The notes beneath the pieces are model-generated. The model worked only from the letters and a program-made list of their open reading frames with translations, was not told where the DNA came from and ran no database searches. Shown in pieces: positions 17,264 through 25,821 of a DNA stretch of 64,000 bases. Source of the DNA: CALECP01 sp964389925 (GTDB lineage: Bacteria > Chloroflexota > Anaerolineae > Promineifilales > Promineifilaceae); the NCBI GenBank assembly GCA_964389925.1, contig CAYMGE010000010.1, forward strand, positions 31,964 to 95,963, written 5' to 3'. The first letter of the stretch is position 1. The number at the start of each line of letters is the position of its first letter. The position numbers and the translations under genes were made by a program.

Positions 17264-18286
17264 TTACTCAACCGTGATGCCGAGACGACGCTCGACTTCT
17301 TGAATAATGCTATACAAGCGATTATAGCTCTTATCTAGCCCAAAACGTGCAAGTCCGAAATTGAATTCAGACAGGTTACCACCTTCGTCACAAAAGACGA
17401 TTAGCGGCCGGCTTGTGTCGAGAACTGTCAACACACTATTGAGATGTCCTTGATAGAGTTCGACATATTCAGGGGGCACAGCGGCAAATACCGTTGGCAA
17501 ATTGAGCAGCTCATAATAGAGGGCATACTCTGAACAAAAAACGGTCTGACCATCTGCCAACTTGTCAAGCCAGCCAATCATTGCGCGCATAATCTCTTGT
17601 GAGATCAGCAAATCCTCGTAGAAAACATCGACATCAAAGGGGCCACCAAAAAGATCAGCTAGTTCTTCAAGTTCCTCGGCCGTTGGCTCATTAAAAATAA
17701 AGTCTGCAATAGTTGATTCTGATTGGATACCTGTGCGTGACTCACCACCTTCGATAATACGGCGCAGTCGCTCTAGCGAATTTTCTAGGCCAATGCGAGC
17801 AGCATCTTTGTTATGCCCGGAAAGATGGCCATTGCCACCATTAATACACAAAAACGCAACTGGTTCGCTTGTAATCAGTCCATCAAGAACAGCATCAAAG
17901 GTGAGGTCATAGATGTCCTCAAATTCAAAGGGCGGCTCGCTAAAGAGAACATCAAGCAGCAGCACAATCGATATTTGATAGTAGAGATAAAACTCTTCAC
18001 AGTCATCTGGGTACTGCTCGGCTGGACTACGATCTAGCACGCCGATCATCTGCACAAATGCCCATTCTATGTCACGCAATGTGTCAAGAACAAACGCTTC
18101 TTGGGAAAGATCGTTTACAGCAGAGAAAACATCCTCCCCCGCAGTGACTGACTTTGCCAACTCCCTGTCTGCATTGTCAATAACGAGAATCGAATCATCG
18201 AGCTCTTCGGCCGATGAGGTGAAATTGATGCCAAGAAAGAGCATCAAAACAGCGAAAAAACTGAACTTTAGCGTGTGTCTACTCAT
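17264..18286 (-). CDS. Secreted protein with a duplicated domain of unknown function
   Basis: 340 residues starting MSRHTLKFSFF, with GGAG 7 nt upstream; the in-frame ATG at 18301 is upstream of that site. A signal peptide ends near TSSA. The mature part holds two related units of about 110 residues. Both contain a Cys near a (E/Y)..LYY(Q/E) segment, and a second Cys before a glycine-rich turn (AFLCINGGNG in the first, IVFCDEGGN in the second). Each then has ARIGL or ARFGL and a helix ending R(L)..II. No family is recognised. Confidence 0.65.
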   Translation of the reverse strand: MSRHTLKFSFFAVLMLFLGINFTSSAEELDDSILVIDNADRELAKSVTAGEDVFSAVNDLSQEAFVLDTLRDIEWAFVQMIGVLDRSPAEQYPDDCEEFYLYYQISIVLLLDVLFSEPPFEFEDIYDLTFDAVLDGLITSEPVAFLCINGGNGHLSGHNKDAARIGLENSLERLRRIIEGGESRTGIQSESTIADFIFNEPTAEELEELADLFGGPFDVDVFYEDLLISQEIMRAMIGWLDKLADGQTVFCSEYALYYELLNLPTVFAAVPPEYVELYQGHLNSVLTVLDTSRPLIVFCDEGGNLSEFNFGLARFGLDKSYNRLYSIIQEVERRLGITVE

Positions 18287-18373
18287 TTGAATTCTCCACA
18301 ATAGTGAATTTACACGTTGAAACAGAGTCTATAATCTGAAACGACTGTATTTTTGATTTATTGTACTCTAAAA

Positions 18374-20365
18374 TCAGCTTTTTTGAATAGCAAATGCGAG
18401 TTCAGCATACTCGCGTCGTTCTGGTGTGACATCTTGCAATCCGAATACCCCTAACATGTCACGAATCAAACCAGCTTTCTCCGTCGCGTCTGTTCGTGAC
18501 CACGTTCGCGCTTTGATCTCAAGATAAAGTTGTGGCAGGTTTGGTTGCTTGATGCGGTCGATGTTAATAGCAAAATCGGTTCCCTTGAACATGACGCGCC
18601 AGCGACGGCGATCTTTATGCACTTCATCCTCGCGCTCTGGGGTGAAGTACTCGCGGTAGAAGCGTAACGAGTTGGTCGCGGCCGAAATGACCCGTGAACG
18701 CGAGAGCATCACTGCATTTGGATACTCTTCATGATCTTTCTGCCCCAATAACGTTAGTCTTGCACGTGATTGATAAACGTCGCCACGATCATTCACATAC
18801 TCATCATCTCGATAGCGCAAACGCGCTGCATCTTTGTATTTATTGCCAAAAGAGAAGTAGGTGTCGTATTGACGATAGTGATTGTGCTTCGTGATCGCAA
18901 ACTGGTTACCATAGATTGTGGCAATAATGGCTTTATCATCTTCGATAGGCACTTTGATTTGTACTTCAAAACTTTCCTGCCGCTGTGTGCCAGCGAGCAC
19001 GATGAGTTTATTGTAGGGGCTGGATTCGCGTTCCTGCACAAATGCGTCAATCTCGGCCGAGACCACCGCCGCTCGCGCTTGCGCCTCTGCCTCATCAACC
19101 GTCAGCAGCACCCTATCTCGCATCAGCCAAACTCCGTTGCAGAGCGTGTGGCGCACGTCGGTGCTTTTGGCTGCATAGACTAAGCGTGAGTAGACGGCCG
19201 ATGGATTATTGTTAAAGTGCGGCCAATTGTGGACTCCGCCCATCTCGACAATCGCAAGGTCTGCCCGCTTGCCAACCTCAATGCTGCCCGTGAGATGCGA
19301 CATGTGTATCGCGCGTGCGCCGCCAATCGTTGCCAATGCCAATGCTTCCCGTGCAGGAATGTGCGTGGGGTCATCGTGGCGCACCTTGCCCAGCAAGGCG
19401 GCGAGGCGCATCTCTTCAAACATATCGAGGTCATTGTTGCTGGCAGGGCCATCTGTGCCAACGCCGACGTTGATGCCCATTTCGCGCATTTTGTGAACCT
19501 TTGCAATCCCGCTCGATAATTTCAGATTGCTAGACGGGCAGTGTGCAACGCCCGCGCCGGCTTTTCGTAAGCTGACCATTTCGCCGCGATCAATATGGAC
19601 ACAGTGAGCGGCGAGTAACTTTGTTTTAAGCAATCCATTTTTCTCGTTCCATGGAACAGGCGGCATATTGTGCTGGTCGCGGCAATTTTTGACTTCGATC
19701 TTTGTTTCAGAAACATGTGTGTGAACGGGAACGTCATATTCAAGCGCGAGATCCGCACACGATTGCAGCAACTCGGCCGTCGCCGTGTACCAAGCGTGAG
19801 GCGAAACGGCCGGTTGAATCAATTCATGCCCATTCCACTTTTCGATAAACTCACGACAAAGTACAAGTCCATCTTCATAACTCGCTGCATCTGGTGTGGG
19901 GAAAATAATTAATGTCTGACCCAGCAGCGCACGCATTCCGATTTCGGCTGTCGCCTGCGCGATGTCACTCTCAAAATAGTACATATCGGCAAATGACGTT
20001 ATGCCGCTGCGAATCATTTCGGCACATGCGAGCTGTGTGCCAAGTCGCACAAATTTTGGCGTGACAAATTCGCGCTCGACCGGCATCAGGTAGCCCAGCC
20101 AAACGTCGAGGCGCAGATCGTCGTTGAGACCACGCAGAAGCGTCATTGGCACGTGGGTGTGGGCATTGACGAGACCGGGAATGATGACTTGGTTGGTGCA
20201 ATCGACAATTTCGGTGGCGGTGTGGGTGTTGAGGAGGGCGGCCGATTTTCCAACGCCCACAATCTCATTTCCCGCGATAGCAATCGCGCCATCTGTAAAA
20301 ATGTCAAAATCGTCGTTCATTGTGACGACCGTTGCGTGCAGAAGAAGTTTGTCTACTTGTATCAT
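18374..20365 (-). CDS. Amidohydrolase (MTA/SAH deaminase type) fused to a CYTH-like domain
   Basis: 663 residues. Residues 1 to about 440 form an SsnA/MtaD-type amidohydrolase. The metal motif HTH is at 69-71 (GLVNAHTHVPMTLLRG), followed by SPHAWYTA, VHTHVSET, LLAAHCVHID and the terminal Asp in VGVGTDGPASNNDLDMFEE. These enzymes deaminate adenosine-type nucleosides such as methylthioadenosine. From about residue 464 a second domain appears: FEVQIKVPIEDD, then YDTYFSF, ARLRYRDDEY, RRRWRVMF, INIDRIKQ and LYLEIKA. This is the strand order of CYTH/triphosphate tunnel enzymes. Its first motif reads ExQxK rather than ExExK, so activity is uncertain. Confidence 0.75.
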   Translation of the reverse strand: MIQVDKLLLHATVVTMNDDFDIFTDGAIAIAGNEIVGVGKSAALLNTHTATEIVDCTNQVIIPGLVNAHTHVPMTLLRGLNDDLRLDVWLGYLMPVEREFVTPKFVRLGTQLACAEMIRSGITSFADMYYFESDIAQATAEIGMRALLGQTLIIFPTPDAASYEDGLVLCREFIEKWNGHELIQPAVSPHAWYTATAELLQSCADLALEYDVPVHTHVSETKIEVKNCRDQHNMPPVPWNEKNGLLKTKLLAAHCVHIDRGEMVSLRKAGAGVAHCPSSNLKLSSGIAKVHKMREMGINVGVGTDGPASNNDLDMFEEMRLAALLGKVRHDDPTHIPAREALALATIGGARAIHMSHLTGSIEVGKRADLAIVEMGGVHNWPHFNNNPSAVYSRLVYAAKSTDVRHTLCNGVWLMRDRVLLTVDEAEAQARAAVVSAEIDAFVQERESSPYNKLIVLAGTQRQESFEVQIKVPIEDDKAIIATIYGNQFAITKHNHYRQYDTYFSFGNKYKDAARLRYRDDEYVNDRGDVYQSRARLTLLGQKDHEEYPNAVMLSRSRVISAATNSLRFYREYFTPEREDEVHKDRRRWRVMFKGTDFAINIDRIKQPNLPQLYLEIKARTWSRTDATEKAGLIRDMLGVFGLQDVTPERREYAELAFAIQKS

Positions 20366-20371
20366 AAGAGG

Positions 20372-20399
20372 GGCTAGTGGCTAGTTGCTAGTCGCTAGT
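20372..20399. repeat. Four tandem heptamers (NGCTAGT) between divergent genes
   Basis: GGCTAGT, GGCTAGT, TGCTAGT and CGCTAGT follow each other without gaps in the space between the amidohydrolase start and the kinase gene. The array resembles short tandem heptad repeats of cyanobacteria in form. A regulatory role is unproven. Confidence 0.7.
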
Positions 20400-20479
20400 A
20401 ATAAAATGAGGATATGAATTCCTCCCCGTTTGGTAAATTGCCTGTCAATATAGCACAAAAAGCATTAACGATTTGTAAC

Positions 20480-21370
20480 ATGATTAGCGAAAAGTTCAGA
20501 AAAAATACCTTAAACACATTTGGTGATGCAGGCGCAGCTTGGCTAGCGATGCTGCCCGATCTGCTCAACAGATATACAGAGCGTTGGTCACTCGTATTAG
20601 ACGATCCGTTCGATCTTTCATTCAATTATGTCGCGCCAGCGCAACGCGATGACGGTTCACGGGTGGTTTTGAAGCTAGGCGTGCCAAATAGGGAGCTTCG
20701 CGGTGAGATCGATGCGTTGCGCTGGTATGATGGAAAAGGAGCCGTGCGACTGTTAGAAGCAGATCCAGATGCAGGCGTTTTTTTGCTGGAGCGTGTGCAG
20801 CCCGGTCAACCAATTGTCGATTGGCAAGATGAAAAAGCAACGCACACGGCGGCGATGGTCATGCAGAATTTGTGGCGGCCGCTGCCTGCCGTGCATCCTT
20901 TTCGGCATGTTCGGGAGTGGGCAGATGGCTTCGGCCGAATGCCCAACCGCAACATCTTTGGCAAACATGTCGTGGACGACGCGGAACGCATCTTGCGCGA
21001 ACTCGAAGCAGACACAACTGAAACTGTTCTCCTACATGGCGATCTACATCACTGGAATGTTTTGACGGCCGATTGTACGACTGCTATCGCTATCGACCCC
21101 AAAGGAGTCGAGGGGGATCCGGCCTATGAAGTTGGGGCATTTCTACGCAATCCTGCCGGACATGTTCACAAATGGAAAAATTTACCCAAAATCATGGCGC
21201 GACGTATCGCTATCTTTTCCGAAATGCTAGGGTTTGAAAGAGAAAGATTGGCGGCGTATGGCTTCGCGCAGGCTGTCCTCTCCGCGTGGTGGACGGTCGA
21301 AGATAACGGCACTGGCTGGCAAAACGCGCTCACAATTGCCGAATCAATTCGCGCCACACGTTTGCTATAA
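20480..21370 (+). CDS. APH(6)/hydroxyurea-type phosphotransferase family kinase
   Basis: 296 residues from MISEKFRKN; the frame is open from an ATG at 20414, but this start matches the usual N terminus of the family as I recall it. Motifs are WLAMLPDLL, SFNYVAPA, VVLKLGVPN (ATP Lys), VRLLEADPD, FLLERVQPG, the catalytic loop LHGDLHHWNVL and the metal-binding AIDPKGVEGDPAYEVG. This is the Pfam APH_6_hur pattern, streptomycin 6-kinase-like. An antibiotic target cannot be assumed; many relatives are housekeeping kinases of unknown substrate. A dispersed hairpin repeat follows the stop. Confidence 0.8.
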   Translation: MISEKFRKNTLNTFGDAGAAWLAMLPDLLNRYTERWSLVLDDPFDLSFNYVAPAQRDDGSRVVLKLGVPNRELRGEIDALRWYDGKGAVRLLEADPDAGVFLLERVQPGQPIVDWQDEKATHTAAMVMQNLWRPLPAVHPFRHVREWADGFGRMPNRNIFGKHVVDDAERILRELEADTTETVLLHGDLHHWNVLTADCTTAIAIDPKGVEGDPAYEVGAFLRNPAGHVHKWKNLPKIMARRIAIFSEMLGFERERLAAYGFAQAVLSAWWTVEDNGTGWQNALTIAESIRATRLL

Positions 21371-21381
21371 AAAGCACGTCT

Positions 21382-21413
21382 TGTCATACCTGCTTTCGCA
21401 GGTATCCATTCTT
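21382..21413. repeat. Dispersed 32-bp hairpin repeat, copy A
   Basis: TGTCATACCTGC, a TTTC loop and GCAGGTAT followed by CCATTCTT. It is the same unit as copies at 26630, 26771 and 49875. The ATACCTGC stem is compensated on both arms relative to ATTCCTGC of the others, so pairing is preserved. It sits 11 nt after the kinase gene. Confidence 0.8.
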
Positions 21414-21423
21414 CACAATGTGA

Positions 21424-22254
21424 TTATTCCAAATGACACAACTTATCAGGGTTTCGCATCGCATAAATTGCCACGATCTCCCTATCAACAATCTGAGTCG
21501 TCATGGTTAAAATCGGGATACCATGCTGATACGCGATGTAGCCTTTTTCTCCATTCAAATTAACAAAGTCAAAGCTGAGACCCGTCGGCGCACGTTTGAC
21601 CAATCCGAGCAAGAAGCGGGCGACTTTATTACTGCCAATAATTGGGCGTAGTGCCGCAGAGACTTTGCCACCACCATCGGAAATAAGCACAATCTCGTCT
21701 TGTAGCAAGTTGACCAAACCATCCAAATCGCCACTGGTGCAGGCAGTGAGGAACTGGGTGAACAGGATGGTGCGGGTCTCGGCCGAAACATCATGCCGCA
21801 CTCGCCCCTCACGCAGCTTCAAGCGCGATCTCCGCACAATTTGCCGGCAGTTTGTCTCATTTTTCCCAACAATCTCGCCAATTTCGGTATATTCAAAATC
21901 AAAGACATCGCGCAACAACACCGCCGCACGCTCAACGGGTGAGAGTCTTTGCAACATTAGCAAAAATGCGACGGATAACGATTCCGTTTCGATAACCATC
22001 TCATCTGGTGGGGTAATGAGTGGAGCGGGCAACCACGCACCGACGTACTCTTCGCGCTGATGGGCGGCCGAGCGTAACTGGTCGAGACATAGGTTTGTCG
22101 TGATGCGTGCGAGGTAGGCGCGGGGATTGTCGGCCGCAAGACCCCGCCACCGCAAAAATGTCTCCTGCACAATATCCTCTGCATCCATCACGCTGCCCAA
22201 CATGCGATAGGCAATGCCGAAGAGCAGCGGCCGATGTTCGATAAAAGCATCCAT
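21424..22254 (-). CDS. ECF41-type RNA polymerase sigma factor with SnoaL-like tail
   Basis: 276 residues. Sigma region 2 is seen in LLFGIAYRMLGSVMDAEDIVQETFLRW. Region 4 is seen in LSPVERAAVLLRDVFDFEYTEIGEIVGKNETNCRQ. The last 100 residues form a SnoaL-like domain with DGGGKV and a terminal NPDKL, both diagnostic of ECF41, where the tail regulates the sigma activity instead of an anti-sigma factor. The ATG at 22254 shares one base with the stop of the FAD oxidoreductase gene (TGATG); a GTG at 22257 is also possible. ECF41 genes are usually beside an oxidoreductase/epimerase/decarboxylase target, which fits. Confidence 0.9.
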   Translation of the reverse strand: MDAFIEHRPLLFGIAYRMLGSVMDAEDIVQETFLRWRGLAADNPRAYLARITTNLCLDQLRSAAHQREEYVGAWLPAPLITPPDEMVIETESLSVAFLLMLQRLSPVERAAVLLRDVFDFEYTEIGEIVGKNETNCRQIVRRSRLKLREGRVRHDVSAETRTILFTQFLTACTSGDLDGLVNLLQDEIVLISDGGGKVSAALRPIIGSNKVARFLLGLVKRAPTGLSFDFVNLNGEKGYIAYQHGIPILTMTTQIVDREIVAIYAMRNPDKLCHLE

Positions 22255-23477
22255 CACATCAACTCCGCGGCGCGACGTGCGCTGGCCACCGCCGTATCGG
22301 CGAGAATGCCTTCATCACCAACCCAATCACCCGCCAGAAAAACAGTTGGCAGCGACGTTTGAACCGTTTGGCGACGCACCTCGGCCAGTGGTGCCGTGTG
22401 CATAACAGTCATTGTTGGCAGATATTGGCGTGTGACTTCATGTTGTCGCCAGTTGGGTTGTAGTTGCTCCATAAACGTTTCGAGTTCAGCGAGCGCGTTG
22501 TCAGATGACTCACCTTCTCCCAGATATTTCATCAAGTGAACAACCTCACCGCCTGAATATGTCAACTTTGCCGCGCGCGTATGGACAGAGTAGTAAAGTG
22601 GCGCGTCGGTGCTTGTTGCAAAGCTGCATTGTGGGTTGGGGAGCTGGCGTAAGCCTAAGTTGAGACAGGCAGCGCGAACTGGCTGCATCGATGGAAAGTC
22701 GGGAAGTTGTGGGAGGAGGTTGCGTGTGATGTTGGGTGGGGTTGTGAGGAGGAGTTTATCGGCCGAAACCACCTCCCCGTCTGCAAAATACAGTTGCGGC
22801 GATCCTTCAACCATCTCAACATTTTGCACGCGCTTTCCACAAATCACCGTTCCGCCCGCCTCTTGCACGGCTCCTGACAATTTCTCAACCCACTGCATCC
22901 AGCCACCATCCAAATACAAAACGCTCCCATTTAGCGTCATCTGCAACTGCGTCAACGCCGCCCATGCGCTCAAATCTGGGTGATTCGTATAGGTTGCCAG
23001 CCGACTCAGTGCGAGAATAATCTCGCGGACTCGCGCACTTGAGATATGCGCCTGTAGCCAACTTTCCCAGCGAACGGTACGGGCAGCTTCCGCGTCTGCA
23101 CGCATCACCTTGACCAATCCAGTTAGCCAGTTGAGCTTTTGAGTTGGGCTTAATGCGGCCGATTGCAAAAGCGCACGTGGCGAAGCCGGGAGCATTTCGA
23201 TTTTGTTATTGATGCGGATTTTTGAGTGGTAATTGATCGGTGGAATATCACCAGCCAGTGCAATTTCCAACTCTTTCATTGTGCGTGCGGCGATCCCTTT
23301 GCGATAAACGGCGTGTGCGCCCATGTTAAATTGAAAGCCCTCAATCTCACGAGTCCGAGCGCGGCCGCCTAATGTATTTGCCTGTTCATAAACAGTGACC
23401 GTTTTCCCATCACGCGCCAACAGCAACGCAGCCGTCAATCCCGCCACACCACCACCAATAATTGCAATGTTCATCAT
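22254..23477 (-). CDS. FAD-dependent amine-oxidase/phytoene-desaturase-like oxidoreductase
   Basis: About 407 residues. The N-terminal dinucleotide fold IAIIGGGVAGLTAALLLARDGKTVTVYEQ is followed by the flavin signature GGRART. The C-terminal FAD motif VFLAGDWVGDEGILADTAVASARRAAE is complete. The substrate is unknown. Three consecutive ATG codons follow GGAG on the minus strand; the middle one gives the best spacing. It is translationally coupled to the ECF41 sigma gene and is probably a target of that sigma factor. Confidence 0.85.
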   Translation of the reverse strand: MMNIAIIGGGVAGLTAALLLARDGKTVTVYEQANTLGGRARTREIEGFQFNMGAHAVYRKGIAARTMKELEIALAGDIPPINYHSKIRINNKIEMLPASPRALLQSAALSPTQKLNWLTGLVKVMRADAEAARTVRWESWLQAHISSARVREIILALSRLATYTNHPDLSAWAALTQLQMTLNGSVLYLDGGWMQWVEKLSGAVQEAGGTVICGKRVQNVEMVEGSPQLYFADGEVVSADKLLLTTPPNITRNLLPQLPDFPSMQPVRAACLNLGLRQLPNPQCSFATSTDAPLYYSVHTRAAKLTYSGGEVVHLMKYLGEGESSDNALAELETFMEQLQPNWRQHEVTRQYLPTMTVMHTAPLAEVRRQTVQTSLPTVFLAGDWVGDEGILADTAVASARRAAELM

Positions 23478-23568
23478 CATATTCTCCAATCATAATTGAG
23501 TTTACATATAAGACGAAGAACATAGCTCATTTGTGACAATTTCTGGCAATTCTGCTCGATGGAAAGCA

Positions 23569-23597
23569 AAAAAGCGACCCGTTGGAGGTCGCTTTTT
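23569..23597 (-). terminator. Bidirectional-looking Rho-independent terminator
   Basis: AAAAAGCGACC and GGTCGCTTTTT pair around a 7-nt loop. It lies 27 nt downstream of the secreted repeat protein and before the oxidoreductase gene on the minus strand, so it separates the two units. Confidence 0.85.
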
Positions 23598-23623
23598 ATC
23601 AGGAGGAGAAAGAAGAAAGAAGT

Positions 23624-24349
23624 TTATGCGTCTGCTGTTGTTTCGACTTGTGGTTGACCGTTGCCACCGCGTCCACCGCCACGTCCATGTTTGCCTTTGC
23701 CGATTGACATCTCGCGCAATGCTTCGGCTTGTTCAGCAGTGATTTCACCATTAGCGAGGGCTGTGTCGATTGCGGCGTTGCGAGCTTCCTCGACTGTGGC
23801 GCGAACATCTATGCCACTGTCTGCAATTAGGTCACGCAATGTGCCATCCTCTTTTGCTGCGTCGTACTCGTCAACTGTGATACCGAGTGCGGCTGCGACT
23901 GCGGCTTTTGCATCATCTTTGCTAAAAATTTGCTCAGATAAGAGGTGCAAGTCCATGCGCTCAATCATCGCGTCGGCTTGTTCCTGTGTGATGTCGCCAT
24001 TGGCAACTGCCTCGTTGATTTTTGCTACTTGAGCATTGTAAAGAGCATTCTCAATCGCTTCAACAGTTGTGCCATTTGCGGCGGCTAACTCTTCAAGTGA
24101 TGTGCCGGCTTCTTTTGCCGCTTGTAACTCTTCAACTGTAATACCGAGCGTGTCTGCAATCACTTGAGCTTTCTCTTCACGGTTCAAACGAACGCTGTTG
24201 CCATCTCGGCCGCCCCCACGATGTAACATCTGTGTCTCTACCGTGTCTGTTACTTGCGCTGCCACTGAATCTGTCGAGAAGAAGAATGCGCCACTAAGTG
24301 CGAACAATGCTGCCATGAAAAGGGTTCCAATCATCAATTTACGTAACAT
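23624..24349 (-). CDS. Secreted protein with two related helical repeats
   Basis: 241 residues from MLRKLMIGTLFMAALF; GGAG 7 nt upstream fixes the start. The frame stays open further upstream, but that part lies inside the kinase gene. After the signal peptide come two copies of one unit: AxxLGITVxExxAAKExGT, then a second LxExA-like helix, NAxxxxIxxAxANGxITxEQAxAxxEM. The first spans about 60-135 and the second about 140-215. The ITxEQA motif resembles the DUF2680/YckD repeat. The tail is Gly/Lys/His/Arg-rich. The gene sits downstream of a two-component system. Confidence 0.75.
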   Translation of the reverse strand: MLRKLMIGTLFMAALFALSGAFFFSTDSVAAQVTDTVETQMLHRGGGRDGNSVRLNREEKAQVIADTLGITVEELQAAKEAGTSLEELAAANGTTVEAIENALYNAQVAKINEAVANGDITQEQADAMIERMDLHLLSEQIFSKDDAKAAVAAALGITVDEYDAAKEDGTLRDLIADSGIDVRATVEEARNAAIDTALANGEITAEQAEALREMSIGKGKHGRGGGRGGNGQPQVETTADA

Positions 24350-24473
24350 TTTTAAGCTCCTATGCTGTTTATGTGCGAACAAATCGTTTGTGATTTGTTT
24401 TTCGCTGTTTTGTGTTTCGTTTTGTTGATAGGAATGATAGGGGGAAGTTATGTGTAAATTGTGTAGAAGGTGT

Positions 24474-25820
24474 TCACAAATTGTGCGGGATTGGTAAGGT
24501 GATTGTAAATTGCGTGCCACTGTCAGATGTTGCGGTGATGTCACCACCATGTTGTCGCACGATGGAGCGGGAGATAGCGAGACCCAAGCCTGAGCCTGAG
24601 CCATCTCGTTGGCGGGAAGCGTCAGCGCGATAGAATCGCTCAAAGATGTGGGGGAGCGCATCGGCCGAAATCCCCTCTCCATTGTCATCTACGGTCATCC
24701 ACAGCTTATCCCCAACCGTTTGCGCCTTTAGTAGAATGCGTCCACCGGCCGATGTATAACGCAACGCATTGCTAACTAAGTTGTCCAACACCTGCGCGAT
24801 GCGGTCTGCATCAACATTTATAGATGGCAAATCGGAAACAACCTCACTTTGTAGCGTGATTCCTTTATCATCAGCCAGTGGGCTATGCGCGAGTAACGTC
24901 CGTTCAATTAAAGTGGCGGGATCGGTTGGTCGCTGTTGCAGCGGCAATTCTCCCGCGTCTGCCAACGATAGCGTTCGCAAATCCTCAATTAAACGGTTCA
25001 AGCGCAGTGCTTCGTCATGAATGATTGAAAATGTCTCTTGATCTGGGGGCAAAATCCCATCTATTAATGCTTCTGCATGACCACGAATCACGCTTAAAGG
25101 GGTGCGTAAATCGTGGGCGATATCGGCCGTCATCTGTTGACGTAACTGTTGTGAGGTCGCCAGATCACGACTCATTTGATTAAACGCGACGGCGAGTTCA
25201 CCGATTTCGTCCTGTGACTGCACAACAACGTTTTGCTCTAAATCACCTTGTGCGAGATTGCGCGAGGCAATGGTGAGGGCTTGAATCGGCCGAACTAGCG
25301 ACCGCGCAAACCCAATACCAATCAGCAACGCAACCGCTGTCACAAACAACGCTGCCCAAACCAAGCTGCGTCGCACATTGGCAATAAAATCTTGCCGCGC
25401 CTGCGTCACTTCACGTGAGATCGTTCCGCGCCCGTCTCTGTCACCCAACATCAACAAGCGGCCGACAACTTTGCCATCGACCTCAATTGGGGTAGCTTGC
25501 TCAACTAAGTTGCGTGGTGGATTGGGCAAGTTCTGCCGACTGGCAAATTCAATATCATTATCTCTGGCAGCATAAACGATCCAGTCGATATTGACATTAC
25601 GCTCAATTTCGCGCGGGATCGAATTTCCTCTACGTGGCCAACGATTATTCTCTTCGTAGAAGGTTTGTAGGCGGCCGAGTAAAAATTCTTGCGCCTGCCG
25701 CGACTCAAACTGTTCGGCCTGCACATTCACCGACTGTTCAGCCAGCACCGCAATTAGCACGATGCCGATGATGCTGACGAGCCAAAAGGCGAGCGAGAGT
25801 TTTAGCGTCAAAGAGCGCAT
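24474..25820 (-). CDS. Sensor histidine kinase (HAMP-HisKA-HATPase)
   Basis: 448 residues. Membrane segments near 7-28 and 160-182 flank an extracellular sensor of about 130 residues. HAMP follows (RPIQALTIASRNLAQGDLEQ). The phospho-accepting His is in DIAHDLRTPLSVIRGH. The ATPase boxes N (VSNALRYTS), G1 (VDDNGEGIS) and G2 (GSGLGLAISRSIVRQHGG) are complete. It starts 1 nt after the response regulator stop, so it is co-transcribed with it. Confidence 0.93.
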   Translation of the reverse strand: MRSLTLKLSLAFWLVSIIGIVLIAVLAEQSVNVQAEQFESRQAQEFLLGRLQTFYEENNRWPRRGNSIPREIERNVNIDWIVYAARDNDIEFASRQNLPNPPRNLVEQATPIEVDGKVVGRLLMLGDRDGRGTISREVTQARQDFIANVRRSLVWAALFVTAVALLIGIGFARSLVRPIQALTIASRNLAQGDLEQNVVVQSQDEIGELAVAFNQMSRDLATSQQLRQQMTADIAHDLRTPLSVIRGHAEALIDGILPPDQETFSIIHDEALRLNRLIEDLRTLSLADAGELPLQQRPTDPATLIERTLLAHSPLADDKGITLQSEVVSDLPSINVDADRIAQVLDNLVSNALRYTSAGGRILLKAQTVGDKLWMTVDDNGEGISADALPHIFERFYRADASRQRDGSGSGLGLAISRSIVRQHGGDITATSDSGTQFTITLPIPHNL

Positions 25821-25821
25821 T

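Noticed and set aside
20414..20479. Upstream start of the APH(6)-type kinase
   Set aside because: The extra 22 residues have no family match, and the GAGGA before that ATG is too close to serve as a ribosome site.
24350..24688. N-terminal extension of the secreted repeat protein
   Set aside because: It overlaps the kinase gene and precedes a good Shine-Dalgarno and signal peptide at 24349.
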